Shown here in pieces: positions 9,199 through 17,401 of a stretch of 64,000 nucleotides of DNA (position 1 is the first letter of the stretch; every line of letters starts with the position of its first letter). The position numbers were made by a program, and so were the translations under genes. This DNA comes from Pseudomonas cyclaminis (GTDB lineage: Bacteria; Pseudomonadota; Gammaproteobacteria; Pseudomonadales; Pseudomonadaceae). Under the pieces are notes generated by a model. It did no database searches, was not told where the DNA came from, and saw nothing but the letters and a program-made list of their open reading frames with translations. The stretch is from assembly GCF_015163715.1 (NCBI RefSeq), contig NZ_JADDUM010000051.1:1-64000 (forward strand). Reading direction: 5' to 3'.

Positions 9199-9597
9199 AT
9201 GACGACCGCATTCGCACGCATCACTCTGCTCAGCCTGATAGTGGGCTTGAGCGCCTGTGCGGTCCATCGACCACCTTCTGGCCCGACCGGCCCGACTATC
9301 CCGCCGTCCGGTCCTTCGACTCAACCGAGCACCAAGCCGTCCGGCCCGGTTACCCCGCCGCCAAAGCCTGTGCCGAGCAAATCGCCGACGTTTGCCCCAC
9401 CACCGGGCGCCGCCAGCCACTGGGACGGCAAGATGCAGGTCTACGTGCTCGATGACCAGCCGGACACCTTCTACCGCCAGCGCACCTAATACCGCTGGAG
9501 CAACGGCTGGAGCCGCTCCATCAGCCCCAACGGACCGTGGGAAGACACCAACGTGCAAGGCGTGCCGCCGGGGCTGAGCAAGCAGTACGCGCAATGA
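9199..9597 (+). pseudogene. Proline-rich lipoprotein gene interrupted by an in-frame TAA
   Basis: The reading frame starts MTTAFARITLLSLIVGLSAC, a lipoprotein signal with lipobox LSAC (C20). A Pro/Ser/Thr/Gly-rich stretch and the segment SHWDGKMQVYVLDDQPDTFYRQRT follow. It then hits TAA at 9487-9489. The same frame continues for 35 sense codons, beginning YRWSNGWSRSISPNGPWED, to a TGA at 9595-9597, and an intrinsic terminator begins directly after that second stop. The tail reads as a natural continuation (aromatic- and Trp-rich), so a Tyr codon (TAC or TAT) probably became TAA. Without readthrough the product is 96 residues instead of about 132. The function is unknown. Position after ccmI suggests co-transcription. 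Confidence 0.75.
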
Positions 9598-9602
9598 CAA
9601 AA

Positions 9603-9627
9603 GGCGACCTGAGGGTCGCCTTTTTTT
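9603..9627 (+). terminator. Intrinsic terminator ending the ccm operon region
   Basis: Seven-bp stem ggcgacc / ggtcgcc (9603-9609 and 9614-9620) with loop tgag and a run of seven T from 9621. It sits 5 bases after the distal TGA of the lipoprotein frame. Confidence 0.9.
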
Positions 9628-9993
9628 CGAGTTGAAATCCGTTCTTTCACACACAACAGCTCCAATATGGACGTGGTGCTTGCCCCGCGTTGGTCATGGG
9701 TTCTACCCATTTCGCGCAAAGGGTTTGCTTACGGATATAAAAGAGGGCGAGCTGCACGCAGACGGGACGTCCGGGGAATGGAAACCCGGCGGGGCAGCCC
9801 CGCTGCGTACCGCTCGGCCGGCAGTATGAGTACCTGCCCGTGCGGCTGCTGTAGGCCAAGTCCGGTTTCTCACCTTTGCCGCTGGTGAAAGGGCCACGCT
9901 GATGGGAGGGATTAGTGGATATACTTTCCAGTGACTACCATCCGGCCAGCCTGTAGTGAAACACGTCTGGCGACAGGCAAAGAGGGTGTTTTG
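9628..9993. other. 366-bp gene-free stretch with a cluster of hairpins
   Basis: No convincing protein gene is present; the short open frames here do not resemble known proteins. Three consecutive hairpins occur. GACG-GGA-CGTC spans 9761-9771. CCGGG with a loop containing GGA spans 9771-9789. GCGGGG-CAG-CCCCGC spans 9789-9803. An AT-rich patch (gatataaaa) lies about 20 bases upstream and could be a -10 region. No T-run marks an end. It could be an untranslated leader of phnN or an uncharacterised RNA. Confidence 0.35.
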
Positions 9994-10566
9994 ATGGCAG
10001 GCAGGTTGATCTATCTCATCGGACCATCGGGCTCAGGCAAAGACAGCCTGCTGGATGCCGCCCGTGCGCGTCTGGCCCAGCGTGGCTGTCGCATTGTGCG
10101 AAGGGTGATCACCCGTTCGGCGGAAGCCGTGGGCGAAGCCGCCCAGGGCGTGAGCCCGGAGCAGTTTGCCACGCTGGACGCCGACGGCGCGTTTGCCCTC
10201 AGCTGGCACGCCAATGGGTTGTCCTACGGCATTCCCAAGGACATCGACGCCTGGCTCGCAGCGGGGGACGACGTGCTGGTCAACGGCTCGCGTGCGCACT
10301 TGGCGCAGGCTCGCGCACGTTATCCGCAGTTGCTGGTGCTGCTGTTGACCGTGGATCAAGCCGAGCTGCGCCAACGCTTGATTGCACGGGGGCGTGAATC
10401 CCTGGCGGATATCGAGGAACGCCTGGCGCGCAATGCGCGGTTTACCCAAGCGCTGATCGCCGGCAATGGTCCGGGGTTATTCGTGCTGGATAATTCCGGC
10501 CCCTTGGAGCATACCGTCGACCGCTTGCTGTGCTGCCTGGATCTAGGGCATTCGGTCTACGCCTGA
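9994..10566 (+). CDS. phnN: Ribose 1,5-bisphosphate phosphokinase PhnN
   Basis: A 190-residue guanylate-kinase-like P-loop protein. Walker A GPSGSGKDS is at residues 10-18, followed by the RRVITRSA segment, typical of PhnN. The enzyme phosphorylates ribose 1,5-bisphosphate to PRPP, the last step of the C-P lyase route and a possible NAD/purine salvage step. The ATG at 9994 gives the normal length; an in-frame start at 9931 would add 21 unconserved residues. No other phn gene is in the window, so here it stands alone. Confidence 0.88.
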   Translation: MAGRLIYLIGPSGSGKDSLLDAARARLAQRGCRIVRRVITRSAEAVGEAAQGVSPEQFATLDADGAFALSWHANGLSYGIPKDIDAWLAAGDDVLVNGSRAHLAQARARYPQLLVLLLTVDQAELRQRLIARGRESLADIEERLARNARFTQALIAGNGPGLFVLDNSGPLEHTVDRLLCCLDLGHSVYA

Positions 10567-10638
10567 AGCTGCTCCGGCGCCAGCCGGCCTTGCGGCCTGC
10601 GCGGGCTCATTCGGTTACTGGCCCTCGCTCAACATTCG

Positions 10639-10732
10639 GTAAAACACCCGTCAGTCGGGCTGACGCATTAAGGACCTGCCCTTGGGTACGGTCCTAAGCA
10701 TCAGAAAACGCGCCGGGTTGTTTCAGTTTTAA
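10639..10732 (+). pseudogene. Remnant of a hicA toxin gene
   Basis: The bases 10670-10732 translate as KDLPLGTVLSIRKRAGL followed by FQF and TAA. This matches the C-terminus of HicA-family toxins (HPKKDLPxGTVxSIxKQAGL). Just upstream, in another frame, 10641-10668 reads KHPSVGLTH, resembling the preceding HicA segment (FKHPxxxGLVTVPHP). Relative to a normal gene, several bases are missing between the two parts, the frame is shifted, and a TGA lies 6 bases before the recognisable tail. No start codon or N-terminal half is seen. The stop overlaps the aaggag ribosome-binding site of hicB, the arrangement expected in a hicAB operon. A functional toxin is not encoded. Confidence 0.7.
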
Positions 10733-10743
10733 GGAGAGCATTC

Positions 10744-11148
10744 ATGCAATACCCAATCTGTATCGAATGGGGCGATGACTTTACCGCCACCGGTATTCAG
10801 ATCCCCGATATTCCAGGCGCTGTCACCGCCGGGGACAGTTTTGAAGAGGCTTACAACGCTGCCGTGGAAGTGGCGCATATCCTGCTGCAGGAGATCGCCG
10901 CGCAGGGTGGGACGATTCCGATGCCAACGTCAGTCGCGAACCATCACGCTCATGAGGACTACGCGGGGATGGGCTGGGGGATGCTGGAGTTGGACATCTC
11001 GCCCTACCTGGGTAAGACCGAGAAGGTCAATGTGACCTTACCCGGTTATGTCATCCAACGCATCGACCGTTACGTGCGCGAGCACAAAGTCAAAAGTCGC
11101 TCGTCATTTCTGGCGGATGCCGCGTTGGAAAAATTAGTGCGTTCTTGA
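10744..11148 (+). CDS. hicB: HicB-family antitoxin, apparently orphaned
   Basis: A 134-residue protein. The N-terminal half is a HicB partial RNase H-like fold (YPICIEWGDDFTATGIQIPDIPGAVTAGDSFEEAYNAA). The C-terminal half is a ribbon-helix-helix DNA-binding segment (KVNVTLPGYVIQRIDRYVREHKVKS). HicB proteins bind and neutralise the HicA mRNA interferase and repress their own promoter. Here the hicA partner just upstream is broken, so the protein could persist as a DNA-binding regulator or as an antitoxin against HicA from elsewhere. The ATG is preceded by aaggagag at a good distance. Confidence 0.88.
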   Translation: MQYPICIEWGDDFTATGIQIPDIPGAVTAGDSFEEAYNAAVEVAHILLQEIAAQGGTIPMPTSVANHHAHEDYAGMGWGMLELDISPYLGKTEKVNVTLPGYVIQRIDRYVREHKVKSRSSFLADAALEKLVRS

Positions 11149-11535
11149 CCTGCAACCGGCCGTTGTGAGCACTAACGGGCGGCCTGAAAACGTTGAGTAA
11201 ACATATCGTCGCAAGATTGAAAAACACCTGTTGACGTTACCAGGCAGTGTTTAAATTTTGTTTTTTTGTTGTTAAAACAAAATGTTATCGAAACGATGTT
11301 TGTGTATTTGAATATTTAAATTGCAACCGAATTCCCTGTTTTTTGAGCCTTTGTTGCACGGCGTAGAAGTGACTTGGTCAGAGATGGAATAAGGATTGTC
11401 TGACTTTTTTTGGTATGCGACGTTAATTTGCGGTGTCGATTTGTTCGGTGCTGGATAACCCGGACGTCATTGGCAGGGATAGCTAAGCGACTCAATTCGA
11501 TACGCGTCTTTACTAAAATTGACGAGTCTCATGCC
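11149..11535. other. 387-bp AT-rich gap upstream of the metalloprotease
   Basis: Base composition drops sharply towards A+T relative to the flanking genes, especially at 11210-11350. It contains a perfect 10-bp inverted repeat, ATTTTGTTTT at 11255-11264 and AAAACAAAAT at 11274-11283, with a 9-base spacer. No open frame has family resemblance. It probably holds the metalloprotease promoter; AT-rich DNA like this is a usual target of MvaT-type silencers in Pseudomonas (inference). Confidence 0.5.
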
Positions 11536-13044
11536 ATGAAAATTTTTGATTCCTGTTGTACCAATACCCCGCTGGGTTTGCCTATGTCGGACGCAGGTCC
11601 GTATGGAGCCGGTGCCGGTAACAAGCCGTCTTTTACGACAGACCAGGCAGGCAAACAAATCACGCGGGACGGCTTACGTTTTCATGATCGCAACGGTGAT
11701 CAAAAGGTGGACCTGCAGTACACGGTAGACAAGAGCTTCAACAACCAGCAGCAGCAACGTGTGCGCCAGGCAGTCCAGTCCTGGCAGGACGTGGCCAATA
11801 TCAACTTTCGCGAGCAGGCAAACGGCACCGACGGCATGCTCAGTATCCACAACAACCCTCGCGGGGATCGCGGCGTTGCCACTTCACCCAATCGCTCCAA
11901 TGCCCGTACCACGGCGACGATCGGTACGCTGGGAGGGGGGAGTTCACCGGCGCTGGGCAGCCATTTTTCGGTGACTGCTGTGCATGAAATCGGCCATGCC
12001 ATCGGTCTGCAACATCCGGGGAACTACAACGGCGGCAATCCCCATTATGAACAGGGTGCAGTCTACGCCCAGGATACAAAGGCCCGCACGGTGATGAGCT
12101 ATTGGTCGGAGAAGCATCAGGCTGGCCATGACTTCAAGGGGCTCAATCCGTCGGCCCCGATGATGGATGACATTGCTGCGGTGCAACGTCTCTACGGCGC
12201 CAACTACCAGACACGTAATACCGACACCGTCTATGGCTTCAATTCCAATACCGAGCGCGAGGTGCTGAGCCTTAAAAGCGCCCGGGACAAACCCATCTTC
12301 TGCGTTTGGGATGGTGGGGGGAACGATACCTTGGACTTTTCCGGCTTCTCACAGGACCAGAACATCAACCTGAATGCCGAATCCTTCTCGGATGTGGGCG
12401 GTTTGAGGGGCAATGTGTCCATTGCCAAGGGCTGCACGGTGGAAAATGCCATCGGTGGTGCTGGCCGCGACACGCTGGTCGGCAATGAGGCCGCCAATCG
12501 ACTCAAGGGTGGCCTCGGTGCCGACAGGTTAAGGGGAGGGGGCGGTGCCGACACGTTTGTCTACGATAAGGCCAGCGACTCCACGCCCCAGAGTCCCGAC
12601 CTGATCGAGGACTTTACCAGTGGCACCGACAAGATCGACGTGTCGGGCGCCTTGAAAGAGGCAGGTGTGCGGGCGCTGGTGTTTACCGAACGGTTCAGCG
12701 GTCGACCCGGTGAGGCGGTGCTCAAACATGACCCGGGCACGGGCCTGTCTAGCCTGGCCATCGACCTTAAAGGCACCGGCAGTGCGGACCTGCTGGTCAA
12801 GAGCAAAGGCGGCATCAGGCAAACCGATGTGCTGTGGAGCGGTCAGGCGCCGGAGATACGGCCTGTACCCACGCCGGCTCCAACCCCAACCCCAACCCCA
12901 ACCCCAACCCCGGACAAGGTACCGGACCAACCGACCGGGGTGGTGGAAGCACTTGCCAGGACCCTGGCGACGTTCCTGATGCAGTTGCTGCGTTTGTTCA
13001 CGCCATCGTCTGCCGAGGCAACTGCTGGAAGGGCCCAGTCGTAG
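11536..13044 (+). CDS. Serralysin-family (M10) metalloprotease with C-terminal extension
   Basis: The product is about 502 residues. The zinc-binding motif HEIGHAIGLQH is at residues 150-160 and the Met-turn VMSYW at 186-190. Calcium-binding RTX repeats follow near residues 310-340 (GGAGRDTLV, GGLGADRLR, GGGGADTFV). There is no Sec signal, as expected for type I secretion. The usual serralysin end, a hydrophobic four-residue signal after an Asp, is matched by DVLW at 431-434. Here, however, the frame continues about 68 residues through a (Pro-Thr)n linker into a hydrophobic, then Ser/Ala-rich tail. No inhibitor or ABC exporter genes are adjacent. The ATG at 11536 has no strong ribosome-binding site; 11584 is an alternative start. 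Confidence 0.88.
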   Translation: MKIFDSCCTNTPLGLPMSDAGPYGAGAGNKPSFTTDQAGKQITRDGLRFHDRNGDQKVDLQYTVDKSFNNQQQQRVRQAVQSWQDVANINFREQANGTDGMLSIHNNPRGDRGVATSPNRSNARTTATIGTLGGGSSPALGSHFSVTAVHEIGHAIGLQHPGNYNGGNPHYEQGAVYAQDTKARTVMSYWSEKHQAGHDFKGLNPSAPMMDDIAAVQRLYGANYQTRNTDTVYGFNSNTEREVLSLKSARDKPIFCVWDGGGNDTLDFSGFSQDQNINLNAESFSDVGGLRGNVSIAKGCTVENAIGGAGRDTLVGNEAANRLKGGLGADRLRGGGGADTFVYDKASDSTPQSPDLIEDFTSGTDKIDVSGALKEAGVRALVFTERFSGRPGEAVLKHDPGTGLSSLAIDLKGTGSADLLVKSKGGIRQTDVLWSGQAPEIRPVPTPAPTPTPTPTPTPDKVPDQPTGVVEALARTLATFLMQLLRLFTPSSAEATAGRAQS

Positions 13045-13082
13045 CCTCACCCGTCACAGACTCAACCCGGTGTGCCATCCCC

Positions 13083-14279
13083 TCAGGCGGTGGCCACCGA
13101 CGTCTGGCGCGACGCACTGACGAAACGCAACAACGCCACCAGCGGGAATGCACTCCCCACCATCATCACCCCCAGCCAACCGCCGTGTTCGTACACGCTG
13201 CTGGCAATCGCCGAACCGAAAGCACCGCCGATGAAGATGCTGGTCATGTACAGCGCGTTCAAACGGCTGCGGCTATGGGCGTCGAGGGCATAGACGGCGC
13301 GTTGGCCGAGGACCATGTTCATCTGCACGCAGAAGTCCAGGACCACACCGGTCACCGCCAGGCCGATCACGCTGTACAGCGGATGCACAAACGCAGGCAG
13401 GAAGCTCAACACCGCGAACAGCATCGCCAGCAACGAAGCGCGGTGAGTGTGACCGGCATCCGCCAGGCGCCCTGCAATGGGCGCGGCGATGGCGCCCAGT
13501 GCGCCGACCAGGGCGAACAGGGCGATTTCGCTCTGGCTCAGGCCATGATTACGCGCCAGTTCCAGGGGCACTGCGGTCCAGAACAGACTGAAGGTGGCAA
13601 ACATGCAGCCTTGGTAAAACGCGCGTTGGCGCAGCACCGGCTGGCGCCGCAACAAAGTGCCCAGCGAGCCCAGCAATTGGCCGTAACTGGCGCTGTGATC
13701 GGGTTGGCGCTTGGGGATCGTGAGCATCAACACCACGCTGATAAACGCCATCAACCCCGCCGCGGCCATGAACATCGCACGCCAGCCGAAGTGGTCCGCC
13801 ACGACGCTGGACACCGGCCGTGCCAGCAGGATACCCAGCAGCAAACCGCCCATGATGCTGCCGACCACGCGGCCACGGGACTCAGCGGGCGCCAGGTGCG
13901 CGGCCAGCGGGATCAGGATCTGCACCGACACCGAACTGAAACCGATCAGCAGCGACACCAGCAGGAACAGGTTCGGCTGTTCGGTGAACGCTGCGCCCAG
14001 CAGGCTGGCGATGGCCACCACGGTGGTGAGGATCATCAGCTTGCGGTTTTCCAGCAGGTCGCCCAACGGCACCAGGAAGAACAGCCCCAAGGCATAACCG
14101 ATCTGCGTCAGCGACACGATCAGGCTGGCCATGGCCGGCGTAAGGCCGATGTCCGGGGCGATCAGTTCGATGATCGGCTGTGCGTAGTAAATGTTGGCGA
14201 CGATGGCGCCACAGCAGAACGCAAACAGCATCACCATCCCGCGGGTCATGGTGCTTGCAGCGTGGGGGGTGGCATTCAT
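13083..14279 (-). CDS. MFS transporter (DHA1-like exporter)
   Basis: A 398-residue membrane protein with twelve predicted hydrophobic segments. It carries the MFS loop signature between helices 2 and 3 (FLVPLGDLLENRKLM) and a basic central loop between the two six-helix halves. The overall pattern is that of sugar- or drug-efflux-like MFS proteins of the AraJ type. The ATG at 14279 (MNATPHAASTMTRG) is preferred to 14327. It converges with the metalloprotease gene, leaving under 40 bp between them. The substrate cannot be told from sequence. Confidence 0.85.
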   Translation of the reverse strand: MNATPHAASTMTRGMVMLFAFCCGAIVANIYYAQPIIELIAPDIGLTPAMASLIVSLTQIGYALGLFFLVPLGDLLENRKLMILTTVVAIASLLGAAFTEQPNLFLLVSLLIGFSSVSVQILIPLAAHLAPAESRGRVVGSIMGGLLLGILLARPVSSVVADHFGWRAMFMAAAGLMAFISVVLMLTIPKRQPDHSASYGQLLGSLGTLLRRQPVLRQRAFYQGCMFATFSLFWTAVPLELARNHGLSQSEIALFALVGALGAIAAPIAGRLADAGHTHRASLLAMLFAVLSFLPAFVHPLYSVIGLAVTGVVLDFCVQMNMVLGQRAVYALDAHSRSRLNALYMTSIFIGGAFGSAIASSVYEHGGWLGVMMVGSAFPLVALLRFVSASRQTSVATA

Positions 14280-14441
14280 GGTGGTCTCATAAAAGCGAGG
14301 GAAGATGGCGAGCGAGAGTAAAGGCAAGGCGTCAGCGCGGGTAGGGCGCTTGGGGTGATATCACTTATGCTGGCTGATGATACATCTAGAAACAACTGAG
14401 CGGACAGAACACCACCTATCCAGCTGCCATGCCAAGAACCA

Positions 14442-14535
14442 AATGTGGGAGGGGGCTTGCCCCCGATTGCGGAGTGTCAGTCACTGGATGTAGTGGCTGA
14501 CACATTGCTATCGGGGGCAAGCCCCCTCCCACATT
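14442..14535. repeat. REPIN (two inverted REP sequences)
   Basis: Arms aatgtgggagggggcttgcc... (14442-14467) and its inverse (14510-14535) match over 26 bases. The spacer also pairs internally (GTGTCAG-CACT with AGTG-CTGACAC), so the whole 94 bp can fold into one long hairpin. It sits 7 bp after the stop of the sulfate-binding protein gene. Confidence 0.92.
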
Positions 14536-14541
14536 GTTCAG

Positions 14542-15546
14542 TTATTGACCGGAGTAGATCTGGTCGAAAACCCCACCATCATTGAAGTGGGTCTTTTGCA
14601 CCGTGCGCCAGTCACCAAAGGTCTTTTCCACCGACAGGAAGTCGACTTTCGGGAAGCGGTCGGTGTACTTGGCCAGCACTTTCGGATCACGCGGGCGCAG
14701 GTAGTTGTTGGCGGCGATTTCCTGGCCTTCTGGCGACCACAGGTACTTCAAGTAGTCTTCGGCGGCCACGCGGGTGCCTTTCTTTTCGACCACTTTGTCG
14801 ACCACCGACACGGGCGGCTCGGCTTCGGCAGAGACGCTTGGGTAGATGACTTCGAACTGATCACGGCCAAATTCACGGGCGATCATTTCGGCTTCGTTCT
14901 CGAAGGTCACCAGCACGTCGCCAATCTGGTTGGTCATGAACGTGGTGGTGGCGGCGCGGCCACCGGTATCCAGCACAGGCGCTTGCTTGAACAACTTGCC
15001 GACGAAGGTCTTGGCTTTCTCTTCATCGCCGCCGTTCTTGAGCACATAGCCCCAGGCCGACAGGTAGGTATAGCGGCCATTACCCGAGGTCTTCGGGTTG
15101 GGCACGATCACTTGCACGCCGTCCTTGAGCAGATCCGGCCAATCCTTCAGGGCCTTGGGGTTGCCTTTGCGCACGATGAACACGGTGGCGGAAGTGAACG
15201 GCGCGCTGTTGTTCGGCAGGCGCGTGACCCAGTTGTCCGGCACCAGTTTGCCGTTGTCGGCGAGGGCATTGATGTCGGTGGCCATGTTCATGGTGATCAC
15301 GTCAGCCGGCAGGCCGTCGATCACCGAGCGTGCTTGTTTGCTGGAACCGCCGAAGGACATTTGCAGGGTCAATTTGTCGTTCGGGTGCTCGGCTTCCCAA
15401 TGTTTCTGGAAGGCGGCGTTGTAGTCCTTGTAGAAATCGCGCATGACGTCGTAGGAGACGTTGAGCAGTGTGACCGGTGCGGCGTGCACGGCGCCCGCCA
15501 GGGCAAGGCCGGCGGCCAGGAGAGAGGCGCTAACGAGTTTTTTCAC
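14542..15546 (-). CDS. sbp: Periplasmic sulfate-binding protein
   Basis: A 334-residue type 2 periplasmic binding protein with signal peptide MKKLVSASLLAAGLALAGAVHA. Family motifs of sulfate/thiosulfate-binding proteins are clear: LNVSYDVMRDFY near the mature N-terminus, SFGGSSKQARSVIDGLPADVITMN, and NPKTSGNGRYTYLSAWGY. It captures sulfate for the CysTWA ABC importer. No permease genes follow here; the next gene downstream is the unrelated MFS gene after a REPIN. In pseudomonads such genes are usually induced by sulfur limitation, but no regulatory site is evident. Confidence 0.93.
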   Translation of the reverse strand: MKKLVSASLLAAGLALAGAVHAAPVTLLNVSYDVMRDFYKDYNAAFQKHWEAEHPNDKLTLQMSFGGSSKQARSVIDGLPADVITMNMATDINALADNGKLVPDNWVTRLPNNSAPFTSATVFIVRKGNPKALKDWPDLLKDGVQVIVPNPKTSGNGRYTYLSAWGYVLKNGGDEEKAKTFVGKLFKQAPVLDTGGRAATTTFMTNQIGDVLVTFENEAEMIAREFGRDQFEVIYPSVSAEAEPPVSVVDKVVEKKGTRVAAEDYLKYLWSPEGQEIAANNYLRPRDPKVLAKYTDRFPKVDFLSVEKTFGDWRTVQKTHFNDGGVFDQIYSGQ

Positions 15547-15643
15547 TGCTCATTCCTTGTTGTTCGAAAGAAGGGGGTAAGGCCATTTGCCAGCGACTAT
15601 AGCCGGGGCGTCATAGTCGCTTAAAGATTAAAAAGAACTTTGC

Positions 15644-16468
15644 TTATTCCACTTTCTTAAAAAGATTACTGCCGCAACGCGAACAGAACGCGGCGTTGGG
15701 CTCGTGGCTGTTTTTCTTGCACACCGGGCAGTCGGTTTGCAGCTGTTCACCGCGCATGGCACTGGCCAGTTCGGCGGTGAAAATCCCGGTGGGCACGGCG
15801 ATGATCGAGTAACCGGTGATCATCACCAGTGACGAAATCACCTGGCCCAGTGGCGTCTTCGGCACGATATCGCCAAAGCCCACAGTGGTCAGCGTCACGA
15901 TGGCCCAATAGATGCCCTTGGGAATGCTGGTAAACCCGTGTTCCGGGCCTTCGATCACGTACATCAAGGTGCCGAATACCGTCACCAGCGTGCACACGCT
16001 CACCAGGAACACCACAATCTTCTGCTTGCTGCCGCGCAGCGCCGCCATCAGGTAGTTGGCCTGCTTGAGGTACGGGCTGAGCTTGAGCACCCGGAAGATC
16101 CGCAGCATGCGGATGATGCGGATGATCAGCAGGTACTGCGCGTCGCTGTAATACAGCGCCAGGATGCCGGGCACAATGGCGAGCAAATCCACCAGCCCGT
16201 AAAAACTGAAGGCATAGCGCAAGGGCTTGGGCGAGCAATACAGGCGCAAGCCGTACTCGATCAGGAAGATGAAGGTGAAGCCCCACTCGATATACGCCAG
16301 CACATCGGCGTAGTTCTGGTGCACCTGGTCGATGCTGTCGAGCATCACGATCACCAGGCTGGCGAGGATGATCAGCAGCAGGATGCCGTCAAAGCGCCGT
16401 CCGGCCATGGTGTCACTCTGGAAAATCATGACGTAGAGCCGCTGGCGCCAGTCGTTGTTGCTGTCCAT
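15644..16468 (-). CDS. Voltage-gated-type potassium channel
   Basis: A 274-residue ion channel subunit with six transmembrane segments. S4 carries regularly spaced arginines (IIRIIRMLRIFRVLKLS, about residues 115-131). The pore holds the K+ selectivity filter TVGFGD at 195-200. The C-terminus ends in a zinc-ribbon-like pair of cysteine knuckles, CPVC (247-250) and CSRC (262-265), an uncommon but known addition in proteobacterial Kv-like channels. The ATG at 16468 (MDSNNDWRQRL) is preferred; upstream codons overlap the urea transporter reading frame. The role is presumably K+ conductance at the inner membrane. Confidence 0.88.
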   Translation of the reverse strand: MDSNNDWRQRLYVMIFQSDTMAGRRFDGILLLIILASLVIVMLDSIDQVHQNYADVLAYIEWGFTFIFLIEYGLRLYCSPKPLRYAFSFYGLVDLLAIVPGILALYYSDAQYLLIIRIIRMLRIFRVLKLSPYLKQANYLMAALRGSKQKIVVFLVSVCTLVTVFGTLMYVIEGPEHGFTSIPKGIYWAIVTLTTVGFGDIVPKTPLGQVISSLVMITGYSIIAVPTGIFTAELASAMRGEQLQTDCPVCKKNSHEPNAAFCSRCGSNLFKKVE

Positions 16469-16499
16469 AAAACCCGCCCGAATCGAAGATCGAGCAAGC

Positions 16500-17374
16500 C
16501 TAGGGGGATTCGAAGGGGCTGTCCATGCGCGGTTTCTGAAGCATCCGGCAACCGGCGCGCACCAGCCAGCAGGCGAGGATAAACGGCGCAGTGAGCGCGG
16601 GCAGGTGCAGGGCGGCAAAGCCCGGCGTGAGCAGGCTGGCCAGGAGGATGCCGAGCAGCGGCAGCCAGGGTTGGCGACGCGACTGACTCAGGGCCAGGGC
16701 CGCGAGCGCGGGTTGTAGCTGTGCAGGCCGAGGAGGGCGCCGGTGCTGTCATCCAGCGCGACGCCGATCAGCACGCCGGCGCCGGCACCGATCAAGGCCC
16801 AGAGGGCTGCGCGGCGGTTGGCCAGCCACAGGCCAAGGGCAATCAATGCACCGGCCAGGGGCTGGTCCAGCAGCATGATTTGCGCCAGGCCAGTGAAGGG
16901 TGCGCTGAGCAATGCCAGAGCATCGGGTTCGCTCAGGGCGAAAGTGTTTGGCGCAGCAGTGCCCAGCAGCAGCCAACCCAGCATGACAAAGGGTGCGGTG
17001 TAGGCGGGCAAGCCATCCGGTTGCGTCGCGTGTTTAAGCCATTGCCGCGTCAGGATCGCACTCAAGCCGCCACACGCCAGGATCAGCGGCGGCAACAGGG
17101 CCGACCAGGCGAAATGCTGGCTGATCAACAGGCCCAGCAATACGCCGTTATAGCTATACAGACCGGCTTGGCGTTCAGCCTTGGGATACCCCCGGCGCTG
17201 GGCCGTGAGCAAACCGGCGACGCCACCCAGCAGCGCACCGCCGAGCAAGGCCGGAGCGCCGATCAGGATGGCCAGCAGGCACAGCAGGCCGCACAGCGGC
17301 TGGCGCTGGAGGAAGATTTGGCTGAAGCCGTTGAGCAGGGCTTCGGCCCAGTCGGGGCAGGTCTGGTTGTGCAT
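16500..17374 (-). pseudogene. Urea transporter, broken by a one-base deletion
   Basis: The first frame (from the ATG at 17374) encodes a urea transporter (UT family) of repeated hydrophobic halves, with LYSYNGVLLGLLISQ in one half and LLGLHSYNP in the other. It then runs out of frame into a stop at 16688. Shifting by one base near 16710 restores the family sequence ALAALALSQSRRQPWLPLLG and so on, giving a TAG at 16500 and a total near 291 residues, the normal size. The apparent change is one missing base after AACCC. UT proteins are channel-like and mediate urea passage across the inner membrane. Sequence error is at least as likely as true inactivation. Confidence 0.85.
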
Positions 17375-17401
17375 GGTGGTTAGTCAGTGGGACCGGGTTG
17401 T

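Noticed and set aside
9667..9888. A 73-residue open frame before phnN
   Set aside because: It has no ribosome-binding site, atypical Arg/Cys-rich composition and overlaps the hairpin cluster; no family resemblance.
12880..12911. CCAACC repeats considered as an on/off phase-variation tract
   Set aside because: The unit is six bases, so copy-number change keeps the frame; it can change linker length but not switch the gene off.
11149..13044. Prophage or integrative element around the AT-rich gap and protease
   Set aside because: There is no integrase, no tRNA gene and no direct-repeat attachment sites; only base composition and the hicA remnant hint at transfer.
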